In this document: in pieces, positions 8,244-15,735 of the stretch | How the letters are laid out: every line of letters begins with the position of its first letter | Numbering within the stretch: the first letter of the stretch is position 1 | DNA from: Fusobacterium sp. | GTDB lineage: Bacteria > Fusobacteriota > Fusobacteriia > Fusobacteriales > Fusobacteriaceae | Length of the DNA: 15,735 nt | Reading direction: 5' to 3' | Assembly: GCA_020024855.1 (NCBI GenBank) | Contig: JAHHTB010000026.1 | Span: 1 to 15,735, forward strand | Notes under the pieces: generated by a model | The model's database searches: none | The model's input: only the letters and a program-made list of their open reading frames with translations | What the model was told of the DNA's origin: nothing | Made by a program: the position numbers and the translations under genes

Positions 8244-9587
8244 TTAATCAATTGAAAAATGCAATTTTTTAACAATAACAGATGGAGAACCTATGCTTGA
8301 CAATGAAAATTTTAAATCATTTCCAATTTCCTCTATATCTTTTAAAAGTTTAAAATAATTTCCAGCAACAGTCATTTGATTTAATGCTTTTCCTTTTTTT
8401 CCATTTTCTATTAAAAATCCCTCTGCTGCTAGAGAAAAATCTCCTGAAATTGAATTAAGCCCTGAATGAAGTCCAGCAAACTCTGTTATAAGGATACCAT
8501 CATAAACATCTTTTAAAAGTGTTTCAAAATCTTTTTCTCCTTTTTTCACATATAAATTATAAGAAGATATACCAATCGTTCCCTTATATCCTCCCTTACT
8601 TGCATTTCCTGTAGACTCTACATTATCTTTTTTAGCAGTTTTCAAATTATAAAGATATGTTTTTAAAACTCCATTACTAATAAGCTCTTTATATTTTGTA
8701 GGTACTCCTTCAGAGTCAAATGATGAACTTGCATCTCCATTTTCTAAATGTGGATCATCAACAAGAGTAAATTTTTCACTGGCAATTTTTTCTCCTATTT
8801 TATCCTTTAAAAGAGATACCCCCTTTTGAACTGCCTCTGCTGAAAAAATACCAGCCATACTTCCAATAAGAGAAGTGAAAGCCAAGTTCTCTATAATACA
8901 CTTACTTTCTTTTATCTCTTTAGAAACTGTATCAAATTTTGAAGTAGCCTTTTCTACTGCATTATGAGAAATTTCTTTATAATCAAAATCTTTAAATGCT
9001 TTACCTATTTTAAAATCTGAACCAGTTTTTACAACTCCATTTTCCTCTGCCACGATAGAAATATATGTGTAAGCAACATTTCCTTTATCTCTTAAGTCAA
9101 CCCCTTTAGAATTTTTTATAACTCTCTCAGAATTTCCTATTCCAAACATACAAGTAGTTACACTTTTTACCCTCTTATCAAAAAACTTTGCCTCTTTTTC
9201 CATTTTTACAAGAAAATCTTCTATTTGTGAAATTTCTATATCTTCTATTGAGGGGCTATAATTATCTACCTCTACATACTCCCCTCTTCCATCATAAATA
9301 ATTTGCTCATCATCACTTTCTATTACAGATGCATTTTCCTCTGCCTCTCTTATTAAAAAATCAGCATCTTCCTCTGTAAAAGATTCTGTATATGAATATC
9401 CCATTTTCCCAAAAAATTTTCCTCTAAATGAGATCCCTTGATTTTGGTTATCTGAAAAATTTTCAATTTTTCCATTAAATATTTTTAAAGATGTACTTTT
9501 TCCCGAAAGAAAATATATTTCAAACTCTTTTATATTTTTTTGTTCTGCTTTTTTAAATATAAGGTCAATAAATATATTTTTATCCAT
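8244..9587 (-). CDS. pmbA: TldD/PmbA family protein, PmbA (TldE) type
   Basis: 447-residue member of the TldD/PmbA (U62) family, close to the usual length. An N-terminal domain (about 1-200) includes GISFRGKFFGKMGYSYT. The C-terminal half carries the family features DPHLENGDASSSFDSEGVPT, EFAGLHSGLNSISGDFSLAAEGF and a QMTVAGN block. No HExxxH zinc motif is present, which marks it as the PmbA/TldE subunit and not TldD. In E. coli the TldD-TldE heterodimer is a cytoplasmic peptidase acting on unfolded peptides, including the microcin B17 precursor and the antitoxin CcdA. No tldD lies in the window. The gene follows ald by 27 bp, with GGAGG before the ATG, and is followed by a terminator, so ald and pmbA form an operon. 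The physiological substrate is unknown. Confidence 0.9.
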   Translation of the reverse strand: MDKNIFIDLIFKKAEQKNIKEFEIYFLSGKSTSLKIFNGKIENFSDNQNQGISFRGKFFGKMGYSYTESFTEEDADFLIREAEENASVIESDDEQIIYDGRGEYVEVDNYSPSIEDIEISQIEDFLVKMEKEAKFFDKRVKSVTTCMFGIGNSERVIKNSKGVDLRDKGNVAYTYISIVAEENGVVKTGSDFKIGKAFKDFDYKEISHNAVEKATSKFDTVSKEIKESKCIIENLAFTSLIGSMAGIFSAEAVQKGVSLLKDKIGEKIASEKFTLVDDPHLENGDASSSFDSEGVPTKYKELISNGVLKTYLYNLKTAKKDNVESTGNASKGGYKGTIGISSYNLYVKKGEKDFETLLKDVYDGILITEFAGLHSGLNSISGDFSLAAEGFLIENGKKGKALNQMTVAGNYFKLLKDIEEIGNDLKFSLSSIGSPSVIVKKLHFSID

Positions 9588-9614
9588 ATTTACCTCCGTT
9601 TCTTAACTTTGTTT

Positions 9615-10721
9615 TTAAAATCCTACACCAACATAATCAAGATTTAAACTATCTGCAACCTTTCTACAAGTAACTCTTCTATTCATAATATTTATTCCTC
9701 TTAAAAGTTCTGGGTAAGTTCCACAAGCATCTCTTAATCCCATATTTGCAATTGCTCTTGCATATTTAAGAGTAGTATTTTCAAGAGCAACTGTTGCCGT
9801 AATTGGATATGCTCCAGGCATATTTCCAACACAATAATGAAGAACACCATTTACTATATAAGTAGGTTTTTCATGTGATGTTATTTTAGAAGTTTCAAAA
9901 CAACCTCCTTGATCAATAGCCACATCAACAATAACACTTCCTTTTTGCATATTGGAAATATATTTTTTTGTTACAAGACATGGAGTTTTTCCCCCTGGAA
10001 TTAAAACTGTTCCAATAAGTAAGTCTGCTTTTTCAACTGCCTTTTCAATATTTCTTGGTGTTGAATATAAAGTTGTTACTTGGCTTCTATATGTATCATC
10101 TAAATATCTAAGTTTACTTACATCTATATCTATTGCAGTAACTTCTGCACCTAATCCTATTGCTGCTTTTATTGCACTTTGTCCTGCTACTCCTGCACCT
10201 AAAACAACAACCTTTCCTCTTTCAACTCCCGGAACTCCACCAAGAACAATACCTTTTCCCCCTGTATTTTTCTGAAGATAAAAACTACCAACTTGTACAG
10301 CCATTCTTCCTGCTACTTCTGACATTGGTGTAAGAAGTGGAATAGAACCATCATCAAGAACTATTGTTTCATAAGCTATACACGTTGCTCCAGACTCAAC
10401 AAGATCTAAAGTTGTTTCTTTATCTGCTGCAAGATGCAAATAAGAATATAAAATATGATGAGGTTTTATAAATTTTCTCTCCTCTTTCTGAAATTTTTCA
10501 ACCTTTATTATAAAATCTGCTTTATCAAAAACTTCTTCTGCAGATTCAACCATTTTTGCACCACTAGAAATATAATCTTCATCTAAAACACCTGCACCAA
10601 CCCCTGCTCCTTTTTGTACATATACCTCATGCCCATCAAGAACAAGCTGTCCAACTCCTGCTGCTGTTAACCCAACTCTATTTTCATTATTTCTTATTTC
10701 TTTTGGAATACCTATTTTCAT
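9615..10721 (-). CDS. ald: Alanine dehydrogenase (NAD-dependent)
   Basis: 368-residue alanine dehydrogenase, expected to catalyse reversible L-alanine + NAD + water to pyruvate + ammonia + NADH in the cytosol, as a hexamer. The N-terminus MKIGIPKEI with Arg15, the catalytic His96 (YLHLAA) and Asp270 (AIDQGG), the Rossmann motif G175-X-G177-X2-G180 and Asp198 (NAD over NADP preference) are all in family register. The oddity is the KVKEP motif: here it reads KVEKF, so the substrate-binding Lys75 is Glu75, with Lys at 76. The codons (gtt gaa aaa ttt) are unambiguous. Start: ATG at 10721 with AGGAGGAG 3 nt upstream. It is the first gene of the ald-pmbA operon and has its own promoter. Annotation as Ald is firm; normal activity is likely but not certain. 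Confidence 0.93.
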   Translation of the reverse strand: MKIGIPKEIRNNENRVGLTAAGVGQLVLDGHEVYVQKGAGVGAGVLDEDYISSGAKMVESAEEVFDKADFIIKVEKFQKEERKFIKPHHILYSYLHLAADKETTLDLVESGATCIAYETIVLDDGSIPLLTPMSEVAGRMAVQVGSFYLQKNTGGKGIVLGGVPGVERGKVVVLGAGVAGQSAIKAAIGLGAEVTAIDIDVSKLRYLDDTYRSQVTTLYSTPRNIEKAVEKADLLIGTVLIPGGKTPCLVTKKYISNMQKGSVIVDVAIDQGGCFETSKITSHEKPTYIVNGVLHYCVGNMPGAYPITATVALENTTLKYARAIANMGLRDACGTYPELLRGINIMNRRVTCRKVADSLNLDYVGVGF

Positions 10722-10761
10722 ATACTCCTCCTATTTCCACTCAAATTAAATTTCATTTTAG

Positions 10762-10790
10762 ATTATATATAATTTTTTAAAAATAGGCAA
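10762..10790 (-). promoter_or_regulatory. Predicted sigma-70 promoter of ald-pmbA
   Basis: Minus strand: TTGCCT (10785-10790), 17-bp spacer, perfect TATAAT (10762-10767). Transcription would start near 10755, giving a leader of about 34 nt that is too short for a riboswitch. Confidence 0.7.
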
Positions 10791-10833
10791 ATTTTAAACT
10801 ATATAAAAATTTATTCTTTATAAATATTTAAAG

Positions 10834-10839
10834 TATAAT
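10834..10839 (+). promoter_or_regulatory. Candidate -10 box for the rightward operon
   Basis: A perfect TATAAT on the plus strand, 58 bp before the ATG at 10898. The sequence 17 bp upstream (TTATTC) is a poor -35 box, so the promoter is either weak, activator-dependent, or elsewhere in this AT-rich gap. The gap 10722-10897 holds this and the divergent ald promoter; nothing else was recognised in it. Confidence 0.4.
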
Positions 10840-10897
10840 TTAATCAATAAAATAGTAGTTATATTAAAATATATATTAATAAAAAAGGAGGGATTTT

Positions 10898-11266
10898 ATG
10901 TTTAAAAATAATAAGAAGTCTTTATTTTCTACTTTTATTTTTATCATATTGTTTGCATTTGCAGTCTTTATGTATAATCTAAATATAAATAATAGTAAAC
11001 CCTCTCTTTCTATTAAATCAAAAAAAGAAAGCTCTATTTTTATTGAAAAAACAAATTATTCAAAAAATTATATTTCTACAAAAATTTTAAAAGCAAAAGT
11101 TTTTCAAATTTTTAATGGTAAAGAAATTACTCCTAATTTTATAAAAAAAGTTGAAGATTATACTTTAATAAAAAAAATCTTCAAGATACCAAATAAAGTT
11201 ATTTATGTTTTATTCAAAACATACTCTATACTAGAACGATATAAAGAACGAATTCTCCTAATTTAA
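10898..11266 (+). CDS. Small basic membrane-anchored protein of unknown function
   Basis: 122-residue protein I do not recognise. A short basic N-terminus (MFKNNKK) is followed by one strong hydrophobic segment (about residues 9-28, with FIFIILFAFAVFMY), so it is a signal anchor or uncleaved signal; there is no cleavage-type Ala-X-Ala site and no lipobox. The remainder is very basic (21 Lys in the whole protein against 7 acidic residues), with no cysteine, and ends in a hydrophobic-basic stretch. The topology with positive N-terminus inside places the basic part in the periplasm. A strong AAGGAGGG site lies 5 nt before the ATG, which supports it as a real gene. It is 61 bp upstream of the giant activator-like gene in the same direction and may share its transcript. 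Confidence 0.6.
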   Translation: MFKNNKKSLFSTFIFIILFAFAVFMYNLNINNSKPSLSIKSKKESSIFIEKTNYSKNYISTKILKAKVFQIFNGKEITPNFIKKVEDYTLIKKIFKIPNKVIYVLFKTYSILERYKERILLI

Positions 11267-11267
11267 T

Positions 11268-11308
11268 TAAATTTTATTTAATTTCAAAATACAATTAAAT
11301 AAAATTTA
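11268..11308. repeat. Perfect 16-bp all-A/T inverted repeat before the giant gene
   Basis: Left arm 11268-11283 (TAAATTTTATTTAATT) is the exact reverse complement of the right arm 11293-11308, with a 9-nt loop at 11284-11292. It starts one base after the stop codon of the small gene and ends 3 nt before the AAGGAG ribosome binding site (11312-11317) of the next gene. No T-run follows, so it is not a standard terminator. It could be an mRNA hairpin acting on stability or translation, or a protein-binding dyad. Confidence 0.75.
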
Positions 11309-11327
11309 TATAAGGAGAACTGCCAAA

Positions 11328-14300
11328 ATGAAAAAATTATTTGTAGGAACTGATGTAGGATCAACTACTGTTAAAATCGTTTGTCTTGATGAAAAAAACA
11401 GTATTATTTATTCAGTTTACCAAAGGCATTTTTCTAATGTGAGAGAAACTTCAAAAAAACTTTTTGAAGATTTTTTCGCATACATTGAAAAATCATATGG
11501 AACTGATATAAGCTTTAAAATAAATGTAACTGGTTCTGGAGGGCTTGGAATTTCTAAATGGCTTGATATTGATTTTGTTCAAGAGGTAATTGCTTGTATA
11601 AAAGCTATTGAAACAATCATTCCAGAAACTGATGTAGCTATAGAATTAGGTGGGGAAGATGCTAAGATAACATATCTAAAAAATGATATGGAGCAAAGAA
11701 TGAATGGAAGTTGTGCTGGTGGGACAGGTGCCTTTATAGATCAGATAGCCTCTCTCCTTAATACTGATGCCACAGGATTGAATGAACTTTCTAAAGGATA
11801 TGATACAATATACCCTATTGCCTCTAGATGTGGTGTGTTTGCAAAAACAGATATTCAACCTCTTGTTAATGAGGGAGTGAAAAAAGAAAATATTGCTGTT
11901 TCTGTTTTTCAAGCTGTTGTTAATCAAACTATAACAGGACTTGCTTGTGGTAAAAAAATAAAAGGAAAGGTTGCTTTTCTTGGTGGACCTCTTTTCTTTT
12001 TAAGTGAACTTAGAAAAAGATTTATTGAAACTTTAAAACTTAGTTCAGAAGATATTATTTTCCCTGAAAATTCACAACTTTTTGTTGCTCATGGAGCTTG
12101 TGTTTTATCAAGAGAAAATAAAAAAGATTTTTCTCTTGTGGAATTAAAAGAAAAAATAAAACTTTTAAATAATAAAGAACTACCTGAAACTACAACTTTA
12201 CCTCCTCTTTTTAAAAATCAAGATGAATTAAAAGAGTTTTTAGAAAGACATGAGAGTGAAAAAGTTATATATAAAAATGTAGAGGAATATGAAGGAAGTG
12301 CATATTTAGGAATAGATGCTGGTTCTACAACTATAAAATTAGTTCTTATTTCTGAAAATGATGAGATACTTTATTCTCACTACTCACACAACAAAGGAAA
12401 CCCACTTGAAAATATTATTTCAAATTTAAAAAATCTATATTCAAAACTTTCAGATAAAATTATTATAAAAGGTTCTTGTGTTACTGGATATGGAGAAAAT
12501 CTTATTAAAACTGCTCTTAATGTAGATGTGGGAGTAGTTGAGACAATGGCTCACTATAAGGGGGCAAAGTTTTTCTCTCCTGATGTAGATTTCATTCTTG
12601 ACATTGGTGGACAAGATATGAAATGTTTAAAAATAAAAGATGGTGTTATTACTTCTATTCTTTTAAATGAGGCTTGTTCCTCTGGATGTGGTTCTTTCCT
12701 TGAAACTTTTGCTGAAAGTCTTGGAATGAATATAGAAAAATTTGCATCTCTTGGAATGAATGCAAAATCTCCATCAGATCTTGGAACAAGATGCACTGTG
12801 TTTATGAACTCAAAAGTTAAACAAGCTCAAAAAGATGGTGCTGATATTGGAGATATATCTGCTGGACTTTCTTATTCTGTTATAAAAAATACTTTATTTA
12901 AAGTTATAAAGATGAAAAATAAAGATGAATTTGGAAATAAAATAGTTGTTCAAGGTGGGACATTCTTAAATAACTGTGTTCTTCGTGCTTTTGAACTTGT
13001 TTCTGAAAAAAATGCAATAAGACCAAATATTGCTGGGCTTATGGGAGCTTTTGGAGCAGCTATTATTTCAAAAGAAAATTCAATAGAAAAAAATCTAGAA
13101 AAATCTTCACTTTTATCTCTAAAAGATTTAAATAGTTTTTCTACTATAACTAATCTTACAAGATGTGGAATATGTGGAAATAACTGCCTTCTTACAGTTC
13201 ACAAATTCCAAAATGGACAAAGATTTATTTCAGGAAATAGATGTGATAAACCTCTTAAGGATATAAAAAAAGATAATGCACCAAATATGTTTGAATATAA
13301 GTATAATAGGCTTTTTAACTATAAACCTTTAGAGCCATCAAAAGCAACAAGAGGAGAAATTGGAATACCAAGAGTTCTTAATATTTATGACTCTTATCCT
13401 TTCTGGTTTACTCTTCTTACTAAACTTGGATTTAGAGTAATAATTTCAGATGATTCATCTAAAAAAATATATGAAAAAGGAATTGATACAATCTCATCTG
13501 ATTCTATTTGTTATCCAGCTAAAATGGTTCATGGACATATTATAAATTTAATTGAAAAAGGAATAAAAAATATTTTTTATCCTTGTGTTATTTTTGAAGA
13601 AAAAGAAGATAAAAAGGCTCAAAACAAATTTAACTGCCCTATTGTTATTTCTTATCCTGAAGTAATAAAAAATAACTTAGATGTTATAAAAGAAAAAAAT
13701 ATTAATATGATGATACCTTTCTTCTCTATGGAGAGTAAAGAAGTACTTTATAAAACTGTCTTTGAAGAATTTGAAAAGTTTGGTGTGGATAAAAAAGAGG
13801 TAAAAAAGGCTGTTGATTGTGCTTGGGAAGAAAGATATAACTTTAGAAAAGATATGCAAAATAAAGCAAAGGAAGTTATGGAATGGATAAAAAATACTGG
13901 AAAAATGGGAATAGTTCTTTGTGGAAGACCATATCATAATGACAAAGAAATTCATCATGGTATCCCAAATATTATAAACTCTTTTGGAATAGCAATCTTA
14001 ACTGGTGATTCTGTTGCAAGTCTTACATCTCTTGAAGATGGACTAAGAGTTATTGATCAATGGACTTACCACTCAAGATTATATAGAGCAGCTACCTTTG
14101 TTGGAAAACATCAAAATCTTGAACTTGTAGAACTTAATAGTTTTAGTTGTGGGCTTGATGCTGTAACAACTGATCAAGTTGAAGAAATTTTATCAAATTA
14201 TGGAAAGGTTCACACTCTCCTTAAAATTGATGAAGTAAGTAATATGGGAGCTGTAAAAATTAGAATAAGAAGTCTTCTTGCTGCTCTCCAAGATAAAAAG

Positions 14301-15575
14301 AAACTTGTTAAAAAAATTGTTAGAGAAAAAATAGAATACAGAAAAAATAAATTTACTAAAAAAATGAAAGATGAATATACAATCCTTGTGCCACAAATGG
14401 CTCCTATACATTTTGGACTTATAAAAGATGCTTTTAAGGCAGAGGGATATAAATTAGAAATTCTTGAAGAAACAAAAGAGGCACTTAATACAGGACTTCA
14501 ATTTGTAAACAATGATGCTTGTTATCCATCTATTCTAGTTATAGGGGAACTTATTTCAGCCCTTAAATCAGGAAAATATGATATTCATAAAACTGCTGTT
14601 CTTATCTCTCAAACAGGGGGAAGTTGTAGAGCAACAAATTATATTGGATTTCTAAAAAAAGCCCTAAGAGATAGTGGCTTTGCAAATGTTCCAATTTTAT
14701 CTCTAAATTCTATGGGATACGAGGAACAAGAGGGATTTAAAATCACAACAAGACTTGCACATAAAACACTTATGGCTATCTCATATGGAGATATTCTTAT
14801 GAAACTTTTATATCGTACAAGACCATATGAAAAAATTAAAGGTATCACCAATGAAGTTTATAATAAATGGTATGAAAAAATTAAAGAAAATATTAAAAAT
14901 GGAAAAATTTTACAATTTAGAAAAAATCTTAATGAAATTGTAAAAGAATTTTCTGAAATAGAAATTACAACAGAAGAAAAAATAAAAGTTGGAGTTGTTG
15001 GGGAAATACTTGTAAAATTTAGTCCTTTCGCTAATAATAAACTGATAGAATTTATTGAAGAAGAGGGAGGAGAAGCAAGAACTTCAAGCCTTATGAGTTT
15101 TATAAATTATTGTATTTATAGTGATAAATTTATCCACGAAAAATTTTATGGCAAATTTTCATCTATAAAACAAAAAACTATTCTAAATATCATAAATTTA
15201 TACACTGGATTTTTAAATAGAGCTTTAAGTAAGTATAAAAGATTTAGACAAGAGGATTTTATAGGAAATATTGCAAATAAAACTTCTAAACATATTTCAA
15301 TAGGACATCAATCTGGTGAAGGTTGGTTCTTACTTGGAGAAATGATTGAATTAATAGAGCATGGAATTCCTAATATTGTTTGTGTTCAACCTTTTGGTTG
15401 CCTACCTAACCATATAACAGGAAAAGGAATGATAAAAAAATTAAAAGAAGAATACTCTCATTCAAATATTGTTTCTATTGACTATGATCCAGCTTATTCA
15501 GAAGTAAATCAGATAAATAGAATCAAACTTATGCTCTCTGTTGCAAAGAAAAACCTGTTAATTTATAATAATTAA
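11328..15575 (+). CDS. Giant double-activator iron-sulfur protein (BcrA/BadF/HgdC x2 plus HgdB-like region)
   Basis: 1415 residues in a single frame. Two tandem activator ATPase domains (ASKHA fold): domain 1, about 1-270, has DVGSTT at 9-14 and cluster cysteines C129 and C168; domain 2, about 325-590, has DAGSTT at 330-335 and C450 and C489. Both pairs are 39 residues apart, as in HgdC. A Cys4 linker follows (C613, C616, C620, C639). Residues about 680-1415 resemble HgdB/DUF2229 proteins, with cysteines C728, C753, C770, C865, C1065, C1100, C1352 and C1358 in typical contexts (SICYPAK, YPCV, NDACYP, QPFGCLPNH). Activators of this type couple ATP hydrolysis to low-potential electron transfer into a dehydratase or double-cubane cluster; here donor and acceptor are on one chain. 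Known as a large acyl-CoA dehydratase activase-related family of anaerobes; its substrate is not known to me. Start ATG follows AAGGAG by 10 nt. No separate dehydratase subunits are nearby. Confidence 0.9.
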   Translation: MKKLFVGTDVGSTTVKIVCLDEKNSIIYSVYQRHFSNVRETSKKLFEDFFAYIEKSYGTDISFKINVTGSGGLGISKWLDIDFVQEVIACIKAIETIIPETDVAIELGGEDAKITYLKNDMEQRMNGSCAGGTGAFIDQIASLLNTDATGLNELSKGYDTIYPIASRCGVFAKTDIQPLVNEGVKKENIAVSVFQAVVNQTITGLACGKKIKGKVAFLGGPLFFLSELRKRFIETLKLSSEDIIFPENSQLFVAHGACVLSRENKKDFSLVELKEKIKLLNNKELPETTTLPPLFKNQDELKEFLERHESEKVIYKNVEEYEGSAYLGIDAGSTTIKLVLISENDEILYSHYSHNKGNPLENIISNLKNLYSKLSDKIIIKGSCVTGYGENLIKTALNVDVGVVETMAHYKGAKFFSPDVDFILDIGGQDMKCLKIKDGVITSILLNEACSSGCGSFLETFAESLGMNIEKFASLGMNAKSPSDLGTRCTVFMNSKVKQAQKDGADIGDISAGLSYSVIKNTLFKVIKMKNKDEFGNKIVVQGGTFLNNCVLRAFELVSEKNAIRPNIAGLMGAFGAAIISKENSIEKNLEKSSLLSLKDLNSFSTITNLTRCGICGNNCLLTVHKFQNGQRFISGNRCDKPLKDIKKDNAPNMFEYKYNRLFNYKPLEPSKATRGEIGIPRVLNIYDSYPFWFTLLTKLGFRVIISDDSSKKIYEKGIDTISSDSICYPAKMVHGHIINLIEKGIKNIFYPCVIFEEKEDKKAQNKFNCPIVISYPEVIKNNLDVIKEKNINMMIPFFSMESKEVLYKTVFEEFEKFGVDKKEVKKAVDCAWEERYNFRKDMQNKAKEVMEWIKNTGKMGIVLCGRPYHNDKEIHHGIPNIINSFGIAILTGDSVASLTSLEDGLRVIDQWTYHSRLYRAATFVGKHQNLELVELNSFSCGLDAVTTDQVEEILSNYGKVHTLLKIDEVSNMGAVKIRIRSLLAALQDKKKLVKKIVREKIEYRKNKFTKKMKDEYTILVPQMAPIHFGLIKDAFKAEGYKLEILEETKEALNTGLQFVNNDACYPSILVIGELISALKSGKYDIHKTAVLISQTGGSCRATNYIGFLKKALRDSGFANVPILSLNSMGYEEQEGFKITTRLAHKTLMAISYGDILMKLLYRTRPYEKIKGITNEVYNKWYEKIKENIKNGKILQFRKNLNEIVKEFSEIEITTEEKIKVGVVGEILVKFSPFANNKLIEFIEEEGGEARTSSLMSFINYCIYSDKFIHEKFYGKFSSIKQKTILNIINLYTGFLNRALSKYKRFRQEDFIGNIANKTSKHISIGHQSGEGWFLLGEMIELIEHGIPNIVCVQPFGCLPNHITGKGMIKKLKEEYSHSNIVSIDYDPAYSEVNQINRIKLMLSVAKKNLLIYNN

Positions 15576-15584
15576 AAAATAAAA

Positions 15585-15635
15585 TAGACAAATTCTTGGG
15601 TAAAATTTACTCTGAGAATTTGTCTATACTTTTTT
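15585..15635. terminator. Bidirectional intrinsic terminator between convergent genes
   Basis: A perfect 12-bp stem (TAGACAAATTCT 15585-15596 with AGAATTTGTCTA 15615-15626) extends inward through GGGTAAA pairing with TTTACTC after a small bulge. T-rich tracts follow on both strands (15630-15635 on plus; complement of 15574-15584 on minus). It starts 10 bp after the giant gene's stop and its plus-strand T-run overlaps the stop codon of the convergent gene, so it can end both transcripts. Confidence 0.9.
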
Positions 15636-15735
15636 AAAACTTATACATTATACTTAATTCAATGTACTTTTTATCTCTATTTGAAAATTCTTTTCCAAAA
15701 TTAAAATCAATTTCAAAATTTTCATTTATATAATT
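15634..15735 (-). CDS. C-terminal end of an outer-membrane beta-barrel protein (partial)
   Basis: Reading leftward from the window edge, 33 codons stay open to a TAA at 15634-15636. The peptide alternates hydrophobic and polar residues (FEIDFNFGKEF, then KKYIELSIMYKF) and ends in Phe, which is the last-strand signature recognised by the BAM machinery in outer-membrane barrels. The rest of the gene lies beyond the right edge, so the class (porin, TonB receptor, autotransporter or other) cannot be told. It converges on the giant gene and uses the shared terminator. Confidence 0.65.
   Translation of the reverse strand, partial: NYINENFEIDFNFGKEFSNRDKKYIELSIMYKF

Noticed and set aside
11293..11317. 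Possible separate promoter directly before the giant gene (TATATA-like -10)
   Set aside because: Transcription would start within or after the ribosome binding site, leaving no usable leader, and no -35 box fits.

Overview
The window is very AT-rich DNA from a Gram-negative obligate anaerobe, most likely a Fusobacterium. Outer-membrane proteins (a TonB-dependent receptor with a signal peptide, and a second beta-barrel C-terminus at the right edge) sit beside proteins typical of anaerobes: a HemN-like HutW/ChuW/HmuW radical SAM enzyme and a giant 2-hydroxyacyl-CoA-dehydratase-activator-like iron-sulfur protein. The genus is inferred from gene content and base composition, not from a marker gene.

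Left half (19-8100, all minus strand): a probable six-gene heme acquisition and breakdown operon, transcribed leftward from a TTGACA/TAAGAT promoter at 8072-8100. The order is hmuW (anaerobic heme-opening radical SAM enzyme), TonB-dependent receptor, hmuU (FecCD-type permease), hmuV (ATPase), hmuT (periplasmic binding protein) and an ABC half-exporter. Gaps are 56 bp or less and the last three import genes overlap or nearly so. The logic is capture at the outer membrane, handover to HmuT, import by HmuUV, and reductive opening of the ring in the cytoplasm. The exporter may remove a product or excess porphyrin. The operon runs to the left edge, so further genes may follow.

Middle (8183-10790, minus strand): a two-gene operon, ald (alanine dehydrogenase) then pmbA/tldE (TldD/PmbA protease family), with a good promoter at 10762-10790 and an intrinsic terminator at 8183-8220. 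The alanine dehydrogenase has Glu where the family has its substrate-binding Lys75.

Right half (10834-15635, plus strand): transcribed divergently from ald. A small, very basic, single-TM protein of unknown function (122 aa) is followed, after a perfect 16-bp all-A/T inverted repeat, by a 1415-residue protein. That protein fuses two BcrA/BadF/HgdC-type activator ATPase domains to an HgdB-like, cysteine-rich region. It ends at a long bidirectional terminator shared with a convergent beta-barrel gene, of which only the last 33 codons are present.

No tRNA, rRNA, CRISPR array, insertion sequence or integrase was seen. Apart from the regions listed, the intergenic gaps are short and hold only ribosome binding sites. 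The most unusual items are the giant double-activator fusion, the exporter inside the heme operon, the Lys75 change in Ald, and the A/T hairpin abutting the giant gene's ribosome binding site.
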